Of a stretch of 64,000 bases of DNA, positions 7,202 through 15,716 are shown piece by piece. The notes beneath the pieces were generated by a model. It did not search any database. It was not told the DNA's origin and worked only from the letters and a program-made list of their open reading frames with translations. The stretch covers positions 13,972 through 77,971 of the forward strand of contig CAYWMD010000028.1 of the NCBI GenBank assembly GCA_964458575.1. The letters are read 5' to 3'. This DNA comes from CAYWMD01 sp964458575 (GTDB lineage: Bacteria; Verrucomicrobiota; Verrucomicrobiia; Limisphaerales; JADLHS01). How positions within the stretch are numbered: the stretch's first letter is position 1; each line of letters starts with the position of its first letter. The position numbers and the translations under genes were made by a program.

Positions 7202-9537
7202 GTCTGAGCTCCAAACGTATGACCGGCCAGCAGTTGATCGAGTTTTTGAAGCAGCGGGTTGGGCTTTGCCGGCACTTCACTGACGAACGCCTCACGCAAT
7301 TGGTGAAGGGATCGCGGATCGCGAGCTACGAACCTCAGGAAGCCATCGCCCATTGCGGCGACGCAGCCGCGCACTTCGGCGTGTTGTTGAGCGGCTCACT
7401 CCAGGCTTCCGCCCTCGGCGACGGCGGCGCGCGACAGCCCTTCGGTCAATTGAAAGCCGGTGACACGTTCGGCGAGGCGGCCTTGATGACTGACCAGCCG
7501 CTGGTGGCGGATTTCATCGCCGAAACGCGCTGCGAGGTGCTGCTCATCCCAGTTTCCCTTTTTCAATCGGTCATTGTCGCCGAGCCGCGCGCGGTGCAGC
7601 ACATTTCACGAACCATCGCCGAACGGATGAAAAGTGTGTTGAGCGATCCCGCAAAAGCGGCGGCGGCGCTGCATAAAGCCGACGATCCCTACGGCCTCAA
7701 ACTCAAGGGCGAACGGCCGGAGAAGATTCTGGTTATCAATTGCGGATCGTCATCTTTGAAATACAGCTTTTACGACACGACCGATGAATCGCGACAGGCC
7801 CGCGGACTGGTCGAACGCATCGGCATTGAAGGTACGCGGCTCGTGCATCGCGGACCGAAGGGCGAGGTGAAGCGGGAATTGCCAAAGACCGACTTCGCCG
7901 CAGCGTTCCGAGCGATGCTGGAGGCTCTGACGGCAAAGGAATCGGGAGTCATCGGCTCGCCGGGTGAAGTGAGCGTGGTGGTTCACCGCGTGGTGCATGG
8001 CGGCGAGAAGTTCACGGAAGCAACGCTCATCACGGACGAGGTGCTCGCCCGCATCGAAGCGCTCAGTCCGCTGGCGCCGTTGCACAATCCGGTCAACGCC
8101 GCAGGCATCCGCGAGATGCGCAAACTTTTTCCCGCGGTGCCGCAGGTAGCGGTGTTTGACACGGCGTTTCATCACACGCTGGCCCCTTACGCCTTTCTCT
8201 ACGGGTTGCCCTACGAATACTACGAGAAGAAGGGCGTGCGGCGTTACGGTTTCCACGGCACATCCCACCACTACGTTTCGTTGCGCGGCGCGCAGTTTCT
8301 CAAGCGCCGTCCGAATGAACTGCGGCTCGTAAGCTGTCACCTCGGCAACGGCTCGTCGCTTTGCGCGGTGAACCATGGACGCTCGGTGGACACGACCATG
8401 GGATTTACGCCCGCCGAGGGCCTCATCATGGGCACGCGCTCCGGCGATGTGGACGCCGGGGTGCTCGCGTTTCTTGAACGCACGGAAAAATTCACCGCCG
8501 CCCAGTGCGAGGAATTGCTGAACAAGAAAAGCGGGCTGCTCGGCATGTCCGGCATTTCGAGCGACATGCGCGAAGTGCTCAAGGCCGCCGATGAAGGTAA
8601 TCACCGCGCGTTACTGGCGCTCAAGGCGTATTGCTACCGCGTCCGCAAATATCTCGGAGCGTACGTCGCGGCGATGGGCGGACTCGACGCGGTGATTTTC
8701 ACGGGCGGCATCGGTCAGGGCAGCGCGGAGGTGCGCGCACTCGCGTTGCAGGGCATGGAATGCATGGGCATCCGGCTCGACGCACAACGCAATCACGACG
8801 CGCGCGGCTTCGATGAAGTCTGCCGCATTACCACTGACGATTCCCAAGTCGCGGTGCTGGTCGTGCCCACGGACGAGGAACGCATGATGGCGCGGGAGGC
8901 GTTGCGCACATTGAGCCGGTCCTACATTTCCAGTGTGCTCGAAGCGCAGAAGCAGCAGCCGTTCCTGGTTGAGGTTTCCGCGCATCACATCCATCTCACG
9001 CAGGAGCACGTCGAGGCGTTGTTCGGCAAGGGGCATCAACTCACCAGACACGCCGACCTCTCACAACCGGGTCAATTCGCCTGCAAGGAACAACTCACGA
9101 TTGTTGGCCCAAAAGGTCGCGTCGAGCGCGTTCGCGTTTTGGGACCGGCGCGCAAATACACCCAGGTCGAGATTTCGATGACGGAGCAGTTCAAGCTGGG
9201 CGTGCATCCACCGATTCGCGAAAGCGGCGACATTGCCGACACGCCGGGCTGCACGCTCGAAGGCACGGCGGGCAGCGTGAAACTGGACCGCGGTGTCATC
9301 TGTGCGTTGCGTCACGTCCACATGACACCCGCCGACGCGCTTCGCTATGGTGTTCGCGACAAGTCCGTGGTGCGCGTGCGCATTGCCGGTGACCGCGAAC
9401 TCGTATTCGGCGATGTGCTGGTGCGCGTAGATCCAAATTTTGCACTGGCCATGCACATTGACACCGACGAAGCCAACGCCGCAAACGTCCAGACGGGAGC
9501 GCGCGGCTGCATCGAGGGAATTCAAAGCGAGGGATGA
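7198..9537 (+). CDS. Crp-type domain / acetate kinase / PduL phosphotransacylase fusion
   Basis: A 779-residue, three-part enzyme. Residues 15-140 form a cyclic-nucleotide-binding fold (GDTFGEAAL at 88-96), but the usual phosphate-binding Arg is Leu102 (PLVAD). Residues 175-572 are acetate kinase: signature 1 INCGSSSLKY (180-189), HRVVHGG with R264, D321, signature 2 RYGFHGTSHHYV (349-360, H353), R414 in MGTRSGDVD and E560. Residues 588-779 are PduL-type phosphate acyltransferase with two metal-binding His clusters, HHIHL (596-600) and RHVHM (705-709). It should interconvert acetyl-CoA, acetyl-phosphate and acetate while making ATP. ATG 7198 overlaps the GNAT stop; a TTG at 7147 would add an unrelated tail. 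Phosphoketolase, which makes acetyl-phosphate, follows. Confidence 0.95.
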   Translation: MSLSSKRMTGQQLIEFLKQRVGLCRHFTDERLTQLVKGSRIASYEPQEAIAHCGDAAAHFGVLLSGSLQASALGDGGARQPFGQLKAGDTFGEAALMTDQPLVADFIAETRCEVLLIPVSLFQSVIVAEPRAVQHISRTIAERMKSVLSDPAKAAAALHKADDPYGLKLKGERPEKILVINCGSSSLKYSFYDTTDESRQARGLVERIGIEGTRLVHRGPKGEVKRELPKTDFAAAFRAMLEALTAKESGVIGSPGEVSVVVHRVVHGGEKFTEATLITDEVLARIEALSPLAPLHNPVNAAGIREMRKLFPAVPQVAVFDTAFHHTLAPYAFLYGLPYEYYEKKGVRRYGFHGTSHHYVSLRGAQFLKRRPNELRLVSCHLGNGSSLCAVNHGRSVDTTMGFTPAEGLIMGTRSGDVDAGVLAFLERTEKFTAAQCEELLNKKSGLLGMSGISSDMREVLKAADEGNHRALLALKAYCYRVRKYLGAYVAAMGGLDAVIFTGGIGQGSAEVRALALQGMECMGIRLDAQRNHDARGFDEVCRITTDDSQVAVLVVPTDEERMMAREALRTLSRSYISSVLEAQKQQPFLVEVSAHHIHLTQEHVEALFGKGHQLTRHADLSQPGQFACKEQLTIVGPKGRVERVRVLGPARKYTQVEISMTEQFKLGVHPPIRESGDIADTPGCTLEGTAGSVKLDRGVICALRHVHMTPADALRYGVRDKSVVRVRIAGDRELVFGDVLVRVDPNFALAMHIDTDEANAANVQTGARGCIEGIQSEG

Positions 9538-9575
9538 AACCGGATAACCTGTCATTCTAAGAGAAAGGCCCAGCC

Positions 9576-12002
9576 ATGACGAAGTCCGACAAAAAGACTG
9601 CAAGACCGCTCGACACCGATTTGCTCCGCAAGCTGGATGCCTGGTGGCGCGCGGCCAATTATCTTTCCGTTGGTCAGACCTACCTTTACGACAACCCGCT
9701 CCTCAAGCAACCGCTGAAGAAGGGACACGTAAAGCCGCGGCTCGTCGGTCATTGGGGCACGACGCCGGGGTTGAACTTCATTTACGTGCATCTCAATCGC
9801 GTCATCAAGGAGCGCGACCTGAACATGATTTTCATCATTGGCCCCGGACACGGCGGGCCGGGCATCGTGGCGAACACTTACCTGGAAGGCACGTACAGCG
9901 AAACGTATCCGAACATTTCACAGGACGAGGAGGGAATAAAAAAGTTGTTCAAACAATTCTCCTTTCCTGGTGGCATCCCGAGCCACGTCGCGCCGGAAAC
10001 GCCTGGCTCGATTCACGAGGGCGGGGAACTGGGTTATGCGCTCAGTCACGCCTACGGCGCGGCGTTCGACAATCCCGACCTCATCGTGGCCGCGGTCGTC
10101 GGCGATGGCGAGGCCGAGACCGGTCCGCTGGCCACAAGCTGGCATTCGAACAAGTTCCTGAATCCCGCGCGCGATGGCGCGGTGCTGCCCATTCTGCATC
10201 TCAACGGCTACAAGATCGCCAATCCCTGCGTGCTGGCGCGCATTTCGCACGATGAATTGGAAGCATTGTTCCGGGGCTACGGTTATTCGCCCATTTTTGT
10301 AGAGGGCCATGAGCCGGCGAAGATGCATCAACTCATGGCCGCGGCGCTGGATCGGGCCGTTGCTGAGATTCAGCGCGTCCAATCCGCCGCGCGGAAAAAC
10401 AAGAAAACCGAACGCCCACGCTGGCCAATGATCGTCCTGCGTTCGCCCAAGGGCTGGACGTGTCCGAAGGAAATTGACGGCAAGCGCGCCGAGGACTCGT
10501 GGCGCGCGCATCAAGTGCCAATGGGCGAAATGCACGAGAAACCCGGGCACATCAAAATTCTCGAGAAGTGGTTGAAGAGCTACAAGCCGGAAGAACTCTT
10601 CGACCAGGCCGGCCGGTTCAAGACCGAGTTCGCCGAAATCGCCCCGCGTCGCGAACGGCTGATGAGCACGAACCCCCACGCCAACGGCGGTTTGCTCCTG
10701 CGCGACTTGCGGATGCCCGATTACCGCAAATACGCCATTGAAGTGAAGATGCCTGGCGCAGTCGAAGCCGAGGCCACGCGCGTCATGGGCAAGTTTCTGC
10801 GCGACGTGATGAAGCTTAATCTCGAAAGCAAAAACTTCCGGCTGTTCAGTCCCGACGAGAACAATTCGAACCGCTGGCAGGACGTGCTCGAAGTCACGAA
10901 TCGCGCGTGGATGGCTGAGCGATTTGACTACGACGACAAGCTCGCTCCCGATGGCCGCGTGATGGAGATGTTGAGCGAGCACCAATGCCAGGGCTGGCTC
11001 GAAGGTTATTTGCTCACAGGCCGCCACGGTTTCTTCTCCTGTTACGAAGCGTTCATTCACATCGTGGACTCGATGTTCAACCAGCACGCGAAGTGGTTGA
11101 AGGTGTGCAATGACATTCCATGGCGCCGGCCGATTGCGTCATTGAATTACCTCCTCAGCTCGCACGTTTGGCGGCAGGACCACAACGGCTTTTCGCATCA
11201 GGACCCCGGCTTCATTGACCACGTCGTGAACAAGAAGGCTGAAGTTGTGCGCGTCTATCTGCCGCCCGACGCCAACTGCCTGCTCTCGGTCACCAATCAT
11301 TGCCTGCGCAGCCGCAATTACATCAACGTCGTTGTCGCTGGCAAACAACCCGCGCCGGTGTGGTTGACGATGGACCAGGCGATCAAGCATTGCACCGCCG
11401 GGGTTGGCATCTGGGAGTGGGCCAGCAATGACAAGGGCGGGGAACCTGACGTGGTCATGGCCTGTTGCGGCGACGTGCCCACGCTCGAAACGCTCGCGGC
11501 TGTGGACCTGATCCGCCGGCACATGCCGGAATTGAAAGTCCGCGTCATCAATGTCGTGAACCTGATGAAACTCCAACCGGGCAGCGAACATCCGCATGGC
11601 CTCAGTGATCACGACTTCGACACGCTCTTCACGAAGGACAAGCCCATTGTATTTGCATTCCACGGTTATCCGTGGCTCATCCATCGCCTCACTTATCGCC
11701 GCACGAATCACAAGAATCTCCACGTTCGCGGTTACAAGGAAGAGGGCACAACGACGACGCCGTTCGATATGTGCGTGCTGAACGAGATTGACCGCTTTCA
11801 TCTTGTGCAAGATGTCATTGACCGTTTGCCGCAGCTTGGCTCGCGGGCGGCTTACGCGAAACAAGCCATCCGCGATGCGTTGCTCGACCACAAAGCTTAC
11901 ATCGCGGAGCGCGGCGAGGACCATCCGTTCGTCCTTGGCTGGAAATGGGGCGAGAAAGGCCCGATTACGCGCCGCAGCTCCACCGAGGCGGACAATGTTT
12001 GA
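9576..12002 (+). CDS. xfp: Xylulose-5-phosphate/fructose-6-phosphate phosphoketolase
   Basis: A thiamine-diphosphate enzyme of 808 residues, the family's normal length. It cleaves xylulose-5-P (and often fructose-6-P) with phosphate to acetyl-phosphate plus glyceraldehyde-3-P or erythrose-4-P. Visible motifs are GPGHGGPG (about 89-96), EGGELGYALSHAYG (about 148), the TPP/Mg site GDGEAETGP (about 176), LNGYKIANP (about 209) and RHGFFSCYEAF (about 483). ATG 9576 has AAAGG about 7 nt upstream. The gene lies 38 bp after the acetate kinase/PduL fusion, which uses its product, and 12 bp before pyruvate kinase, which serves the glyceraldehyde-3-P branch. The three form a compact fermentative ATP-yielding unit. 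Confidence 0.96.
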   Translation: MTKSDKKTARPLDTDLLRKLDAWWRAANYLSVGQTYLYDNPLLKQPLKKGHVKPRLVGHWGTTPGLNFIYVHLNRVIKERDLNMIFIIGPGHGGPGIVANTYLEGTYSETYPNISQDEEGIKKLFKQFSFPGGIPSHVAPETPGSIHEGGELGYALSHAYGAAFDNPDLIVAAVVGDGEAETGPLATSWHSNKFLNPARDGAVLPILHLNGYKIANPCVLARISHDELEALFRGYGYSPIFVEGHEPAKMHQLMAAALDRAVAEIQRVQSAARKNKKTERPRWPMIVLRSPKGWTCPKEIDGKRAEDSWRAHQVPMGEMHEKPGHIKILEKWLKSYKPEELFDQAGRFKTEFAEIAPRRERLMSTNPHANGGLLLRDLRMPDYRKYAIEVKMPGAVEAEATRVMGKFLRDVMKLNLESKNFRLFSPDENNSNRWQDVLEVTNRAWMAERFDYDDKLAPDGRVMEMLSEHQCQGWLEGYLLTGRHGFFSCYEAFIHIVDSMFNQHAKWLKVCNDIPWRRPIASLNYLLSSHVWRQDHNGFSHQDPGFIDHVVNKKAEVVRVYLPPDANCLLSVTNHCLRSRNYINVVVAGKQPAPVWLTMDQAIKHCTAGVGIWEWASNDKGGEPDVVMACCGDVPTLETLAAVDLIRRHMPELKVRVINVVNLMKLQPGSEHPHGLSDHDFDTLFTKDKPIVFAFHGYPWLIHRLTYRRTNHKNLHVRGYKEEGTTTTPFDMCVLNEIDRFHLVQDVIDRLPQLGSRAAYAKQAIRDALLDHKAYIAERGEDHPFVLGWKWGEKGPITRRSSTEADNV

Positions 12003-12014
12003 AATCCAGAAACC

Positions 12015-13436
12015 ATGAGTTTACCACGCAACAAGACCAAGATCGTCGCCACCATCGGTCCGGCGTCGAGTGCGCCCGCGGTGCTGGAGCAGATGATCCG
12101 CGCCGGCATGAATGTCGCGCGGTTGAATTTCTCGCACGGCGAATTCGCGACGCATCAGCAGAACATCGAAACCATTCGGACTGCGGCAAAAGCCGCGGGC
12201 CGGCCGGTCGCCGTTATGGCCGATTTGTCCGGCCCGAAGATGCGCATCGGCAACCTGGGCGTGGACAAGATTAATTTGAAGGCGGGCGACCGCTTCACGC
12301 TCACGACTGACGACATCATTGGCGACGAGCAACGGGTCTCGGTCAGCTTCAATCGTCTGCCGAAGGTCGTGAAGCACGGTGACATGCTTTCGCTCAACGA
12401 CGGCTACATCCAGGTTGAAGTTGCTGAAGTCCGCGGCGGCGACGTGGTGTGTGTCGTGAAAGTCGGCGGCGAGTTGCGTTCGAAGAAAGGGCTGAATCTG
12501 CCGGGGATTGACCTAGGCATCAGCGCGTTCACGGAACGCGACCGCGAGTGTCTGAAGTTCGCGTTGGAGAACGGCGTGGATGCCGTGAGCCAGTCGTTTG
12601 TCGAAAGCGCGGCGGACATCCAAGCCGTTCGCAATGCGGCGCGCGAAATTGGCCATGAGCCTTTCATCATCGCGAAGATCGAACGTTCGCGCGCATTGGA
12701 TCGTTTGGACGAAATTCTCGAAGCGGCCGACGGACTCATGATTGCGCGCGGCGATCTGGGTGTGGAAGTTCCCATCGAACGGATCGCCGTGGTGCAGAAG
12801 GACATCATGCGGCGCGCCAATCGCCGGGCCAAACCGGTCATCACCGCGACCCAGATGCTGGAATCCATGACGACGTATCGGCTGCCGACGCGCGCGGAGG
12901 CCACGGATGTCTCGAACGCGATTCTCGACGGCACGGATTGCGTGATGCTTTCCGGCGAATCGGCAATGGGCGCTTACCCGGTCGAGGCGGTCGCGATGCT
13001 GGCGCGGATTGCCGCAACGGTGGAGCCGACACGCCGCCGTGTGACGGTGAAAGAAGCGTATGCCGGCGTGGATCTCACGGGTCGCATCCGACCCGAACAC
13101 TTGATCGCTCTGAGCATTGAGGCCAGCCTCGAATATCTCCAGCCGGCGGCCATCTTTGTTCCGTCATCGAGCGGCACGACCGCGCGCCGATTGGCGGCGA
13201 TGCACCTGCCCGTGTGCGTGATGGCGATCAGCTCGCGCGCCAAGACCTGTCAGAATCTGTTGTTCTCCTATGGGGTGACGCCGGTTCATGAAACCGCCTC
13301 GCCGTCGGCGTGGAATCAATATGTGAAGGACCGTTTGCGCGAGTATCAACTGACCGGCGCTTTCGCCATCCTGACCCAGCGCGTCCCGGCCGAAGATCCC
13401 AAGGGCAACCATCGGATGGAAATCATCAATTTGTGA
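12015..13436 (+). CDS. pyk: Pyruvate kinase
   Basis: A 473-residue cytoplasmic glycolytic enzyme: phosphoenolpyruvate + ADP to pyruvate + ATP. Family features are NVARLNFSHG near the N terminus (about 33-42), a B-domain insert, the active-site lysine in FIIAKIERSRAL (about 217-228), MIARGDLGVEVP (about 241), VITATQMLESM and VMLSGESAMG. The C-terminal allosteric domain is complete. It sits 12 bp behind phosphoketolase with only a weak ribosome site, so translation may be coupled. Its placement suggests it takes up carbon from the glyceraldehyde-3-P released by phosphoketolase. Confidence 0.96.
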   Translation: MSLPRNKTKIVATIGPASSAPAVLEQMIRAGMNVARLNFSHGEFATHQQNIETIRTAAKAAGRPVAVMADLSGPKMRIGNLGVDKINLKAGDRFTLTTDDIIGDEQRVSVSFNRLPKVVKHGDMLSLNDGYIQVEVAEVRGGDVVCVVKVGGELRSKKGLNLPGIDLGISAFTERDRECLKFALENGVDAVSQSFVESAADIQAVRNAAREIGHEPFIIAKIERSRALDRLDEILEAADGLMIARGDLGVEVPIERIAVVQKDIMRRANRRAKPVITATQMLESMTTYRLPTRAEATDVSNAILDGTDCVMLSGESAMGAYPVEAVAMLARIAATVEPTRRRVTVKEAYAGVDLTGRIRPEHLIALSIEASLEYLQPAAIFVPSSSGTTARRLAAMHLPVCVMAISSRAKTCQNLLFSYGVTPVHETASPSAWNQYVKDRLREYQLTGAFAILTQRVPAEDPKGNHRMEIINL

Positions 13437-13452
13437 AACCCCGACCCGAGAC

Positions 13453-14160
13453 ATGACCCGACTTTTATCCCGAATCCACAAACCACCACTGCCCGGGGCA
13501 ATTGGCCTCGTGGCCTTTGGCGGCCTCCTGGCCATTCTGTTCGGTGCCGATGGCTGCGCAACCTCCGGGTCGGCCACGCGAGCACCGCGTCCGGGCGACG
13601 GGCTTCGGGAATATCAGCGGCTCGTGCAGGAATTGGGCAAGGACGTGACGCAAACCCGGCAGGCGGCCGAAGCGCTGATGGCTGCGACGCCAAAAAAATC
13701 CGACGCGGCGTTTGCACGATTCCAAGAATCCCTGCACCGGCTTGAAGTGTTCTCCTTCAAGGCGCGGGCGCGGGCGGACGCGATGGAAAAGCGCGGCGAA
13801 GCTTACTTCGAGGAGTGGGCCGAGGAAATCGCGGGTTCCAAGGACGAAGCCGCGCGGCGTGCGGCCCGGCAACGGTTCGCCGAGTTGCACACGCACTTCG
13901 AGACGATCTTGAGCGACGGCCGCCTGGTGCGTCAGGAATTTCGCCGGTTTCTTGACGACGGCCGGCGATTGCGGACCAAGCTGGGCGCGAAGCCGGCCGC
14001 CGAATCCATCGCCCAGGCAAATCCCACGCTCGCTCAAATCGTGACGGAAGGCCGACAGGCGGAGACCGCGATGGGCCAACTGCTGAACAGCTTGAAGGCG
14101 GCGGAGGGGGCGGTGATGTCCGTTCCCGCGCCGATCGCGAAATCCGGAGGTAAATCATGA
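13453..14160 (+). CDS. DUF2959-like secreted/lipoprotein coiled-coil protein (copy 1)
   Basis: A 235-residue exported protein. A hydrophobic segment (about 16-33) ends in ADGC, a weak lipobox. The mature part is highly charged and helical. It contains RGEAYFEEWAEEIAG, matching the AYFxxW patch of the proteins at 29246 and 29944, so all three appear to be DUF2959 relatives. The family's function is unknown; envelope location is inferred from the signal sequence. The TGA overlaps the ATG of the next gene, suggesting the two products work together. Spacing to pyruvate kinase is 16 bp, so it may be part of the same transcript. Confidence 0.7.
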   Translation: MTRLLSRIHKPPLPGAIGLVAFGGLLAILFGADGCATSGSATRAPRPGDGLREYQRLVQELGKDVTQTRQAAEALMAATPKKSDAAFARFQESLHRLEVFSFKARARADAMEKRGEAYFEEWAEEIAGSKDEAARRAARQRFAELHTHFETILSDGRLVRQEFRRFLDDGRRLRTKLGAKPAAESIAQANPTLAQIVTEGRQAETAMGQLLNSLKAAEGAVMSVPAPIAKSGGKS

Positions 14161-14711
14161 GTAATCACTTTTCTGCGGCGAGCGTGGTGTCGTTGGTCTG
14201 CGTTGGGTTGCTGGCGTTGGCGCCGTTGCATCCGATTGCGCAGGTGGTTTCCCCGTGGGCGCCAGGTACGCCGCCGCCTTTCCTGCAGGGGCCGACTTTG
14301 GGAGCGACGATAAGCAACGGGGTGCAGGCGTCCAGCGCCCAATCACGCGTCACCGGCCAAACCGCCAGCCGGATGGGCGATCGCGCGCAGGACTTCGCCT
14401 ACCAGATGCAAAATCTGCTCACGGATTATCAGAATTTGCAGATGCAGTTTCAGAACCTGCAAACGACCTTCAACGCCGTCGCCAATCTCGCAATGCAACT
14501 GAACAGCCCGGGCGCAGCCAATGCTGCGACCGAACTGGAATCCGGATTGGGGATCATCGCGGAGGCGTTCACACCGGTGCAGGAGGAGATTCAGGCGGGC
14601 TCATTCAATCGGGACGACGTTGTCCACATGTGCCAGGTTCTCAACGAGGCTTTGAATGTCTGGCAGGATGAACTCAACAAATGCAGCCAGCGATTGGGGG
14701 CTGGCCAATGA
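14157..14711 (+). CDS. Secreted Gln/Asn-rich coiled-coil protein, unknown
   Basis: A 184-residue protein with a clear signal peptide (SLVCVGLLALAPLHPIAQ). A Pro/Gly/Ser-rich stretch comes next, then a helical region with repeated QNL units (MQNLLTDYQNLQMQFQNLQT, about 82-101) that should form a coiled coil. I do not recognise a family. It is translationally coupled (4-bp ATGA overlap) to the DUF2959-like gene before it, so a two-component periplasmic assembly is plausible. The only clear cysteine in the mature part is near the C terminus (LNKCSQRL). Confidence 0.65.
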   Translation: MSNHFSAASVVSLVCVGLLALAPLHPIAQVVSPWAPGTPPPFLQGPTLGATISNGVQASSAQSRVTGQTASRMGDRAQDFAYQMQNLLTDYQNLQMQFQNLQTTFNAVANLAMQLNSPGAANAATELESGLGIIAEAFTPVQEEIQAGSFNRDDVVHMCQVLNEALNVWQDELNKCSQRLGAGQ

Positions 14712-14745
14712 CCGATCAACTTCAACTGGGGATTCAATCACCACA

Positions 14746-14967
14746 ATGAGAATTAACTATTGTACGAGTCACGGGCGGTTCCTGCGCATTGAGGAGCGCG
14801 GGCGTGTTTTTGGGCATCGCATGGTTGTCATGCGTCGCGGTGACGGCGCGCTCGAGACCGGCGGCAGCGTTTACGATCTGGTCATCGCCAAAGGCTGGGT
14901 GACCAGGGACAATTTGAATGAGCTTTTAAAGCCGGAGAATATGACGCATCCTCGATGGAACCATTAA
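14746..14967 (+). pseudogene. Relic of an aspartase C-terminus
   Basis: A 74-codon frame whose last 37 codons (14854-14967) closely match the extreme C-terminus of the aspartase fusion encoded at 19570-21432. Both read TGGSVYDLVIAKGW, then xNELLKPENMTHPR or xDELLKPENMTHPR, and then stop. The first half of the frame matches nothing in aspartase. The DNA is similar but clearly diverged, so the copy is not recent. It is most likely the tail of a lost second aspartase gene; a small expressed protein cannot be excluded. Confidence 0.7.
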
Positions 14968-14980
14968 CTAAACAAACACC

Positions 14981-15706
14981 ATGAAAAACAAACTCTTCGC
15001 AGAATTCTTTGGTACCTTCTGGCTGGTATTCGGCGGCTGCGGCAGCGCCGTGCTGGCGGGCAAGTTCGTTATCACCGAAGGCGCGACCCCGCTCAATATC
15101 GGCCTCGGCCTGTTAGGCGTCTCGCTGGCGTTCGGGCTGACGGTACTGACGATGGCTTATGCCATCGGCCATATTTCCGGGTGCCATCTGAACCCGGCGG
15201 TTTCGGTCGGTCTGTGCGTGGGCCGGCGTTTCCCGGTGACAGAATTGCTGCCCTACATTGTCGTGCAGGTTCTGGGTGCGCTGGCTGCTGCGTGGGTGCT
15301 TTCCATCATCGCGTCCGGCCAGGCCGGTTTCAGCACGGCCGCGGGTTTCGCCGCGAACGGCTACGGGGACCACTCGCTCGGCAAGTATTCTTTGACCGCC
15401 GGCTTCGTCTCCGAGGTGGTCCTGACCTTTTTCTTTCTGCTGATCATTCTGGGCGCCACCGACAGTCGCGCGCCCCAGGGTTTCGCGCCGATGGCCATTG
15501 GTCTGGGGCTGACGCTGATTCATCTCATCGGCATCCCGGTCACCAACCTCTCGGTCAATCCCGCCCGCAGCACCGGTCCCGCGGTTTTCGTGGGTGGCTG
15601 GGCGTTGCAGCAGTTGTGGCTCTTCTGGCTCGCCCCGTTGATCGGCGCCACGTTGGCGGGCGTCGTCTATCCGCTGATGGCGGGTCGCCCGAAGCCCAAC
15701 AATTGA
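14981..15706 (+). CDS. aqpZ: Aquaporin Z-type water channel
   Basis: A 241-residue inner-membrane channel with six membrane helices and the two half-helices HLNPAV (NPA at 71-73) and SVNPARS (NPA at 193-195). Selectivity-filter residues are F51, H181 and R196, the AqpZ water-channel signature. The fourth position, Thr in E. coli AqpZ (TNTSVNPAR), is Leu190 here (TNLSVNPAR). The start MKNKLFAEFFGTFWLVFGG is characteristic of the family. It may support rapid osmotic adjustment when glycogen is mobilised by the phosphorylase encoded 10 bp downstream; that link is inference. Confidence 0.95.
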   Translation: MKNKLFAEFFGTFWLVFGGCGSAVLAGKFVITEGATPLNIGLGLLGVSLAFGLTVLTMAYAIGHISGCHLNPAVSVGLCVGRRFPVTELLPYIVVQVLGALAAAWVLSIIASGQAGFSTAAGFAANGYGDHSLGKYSLTAGFVSEVVLTFFFLLIILGATDSRAPQGFAPMAIGLGLTLIHLIGIPVTNLSVNPARSTGPAVFVGGWALQQLWLFWLAPLIGATLAGVVYPLMAGRPKPNN

Positions 15707-15716
15707 CTTCTCCGGC

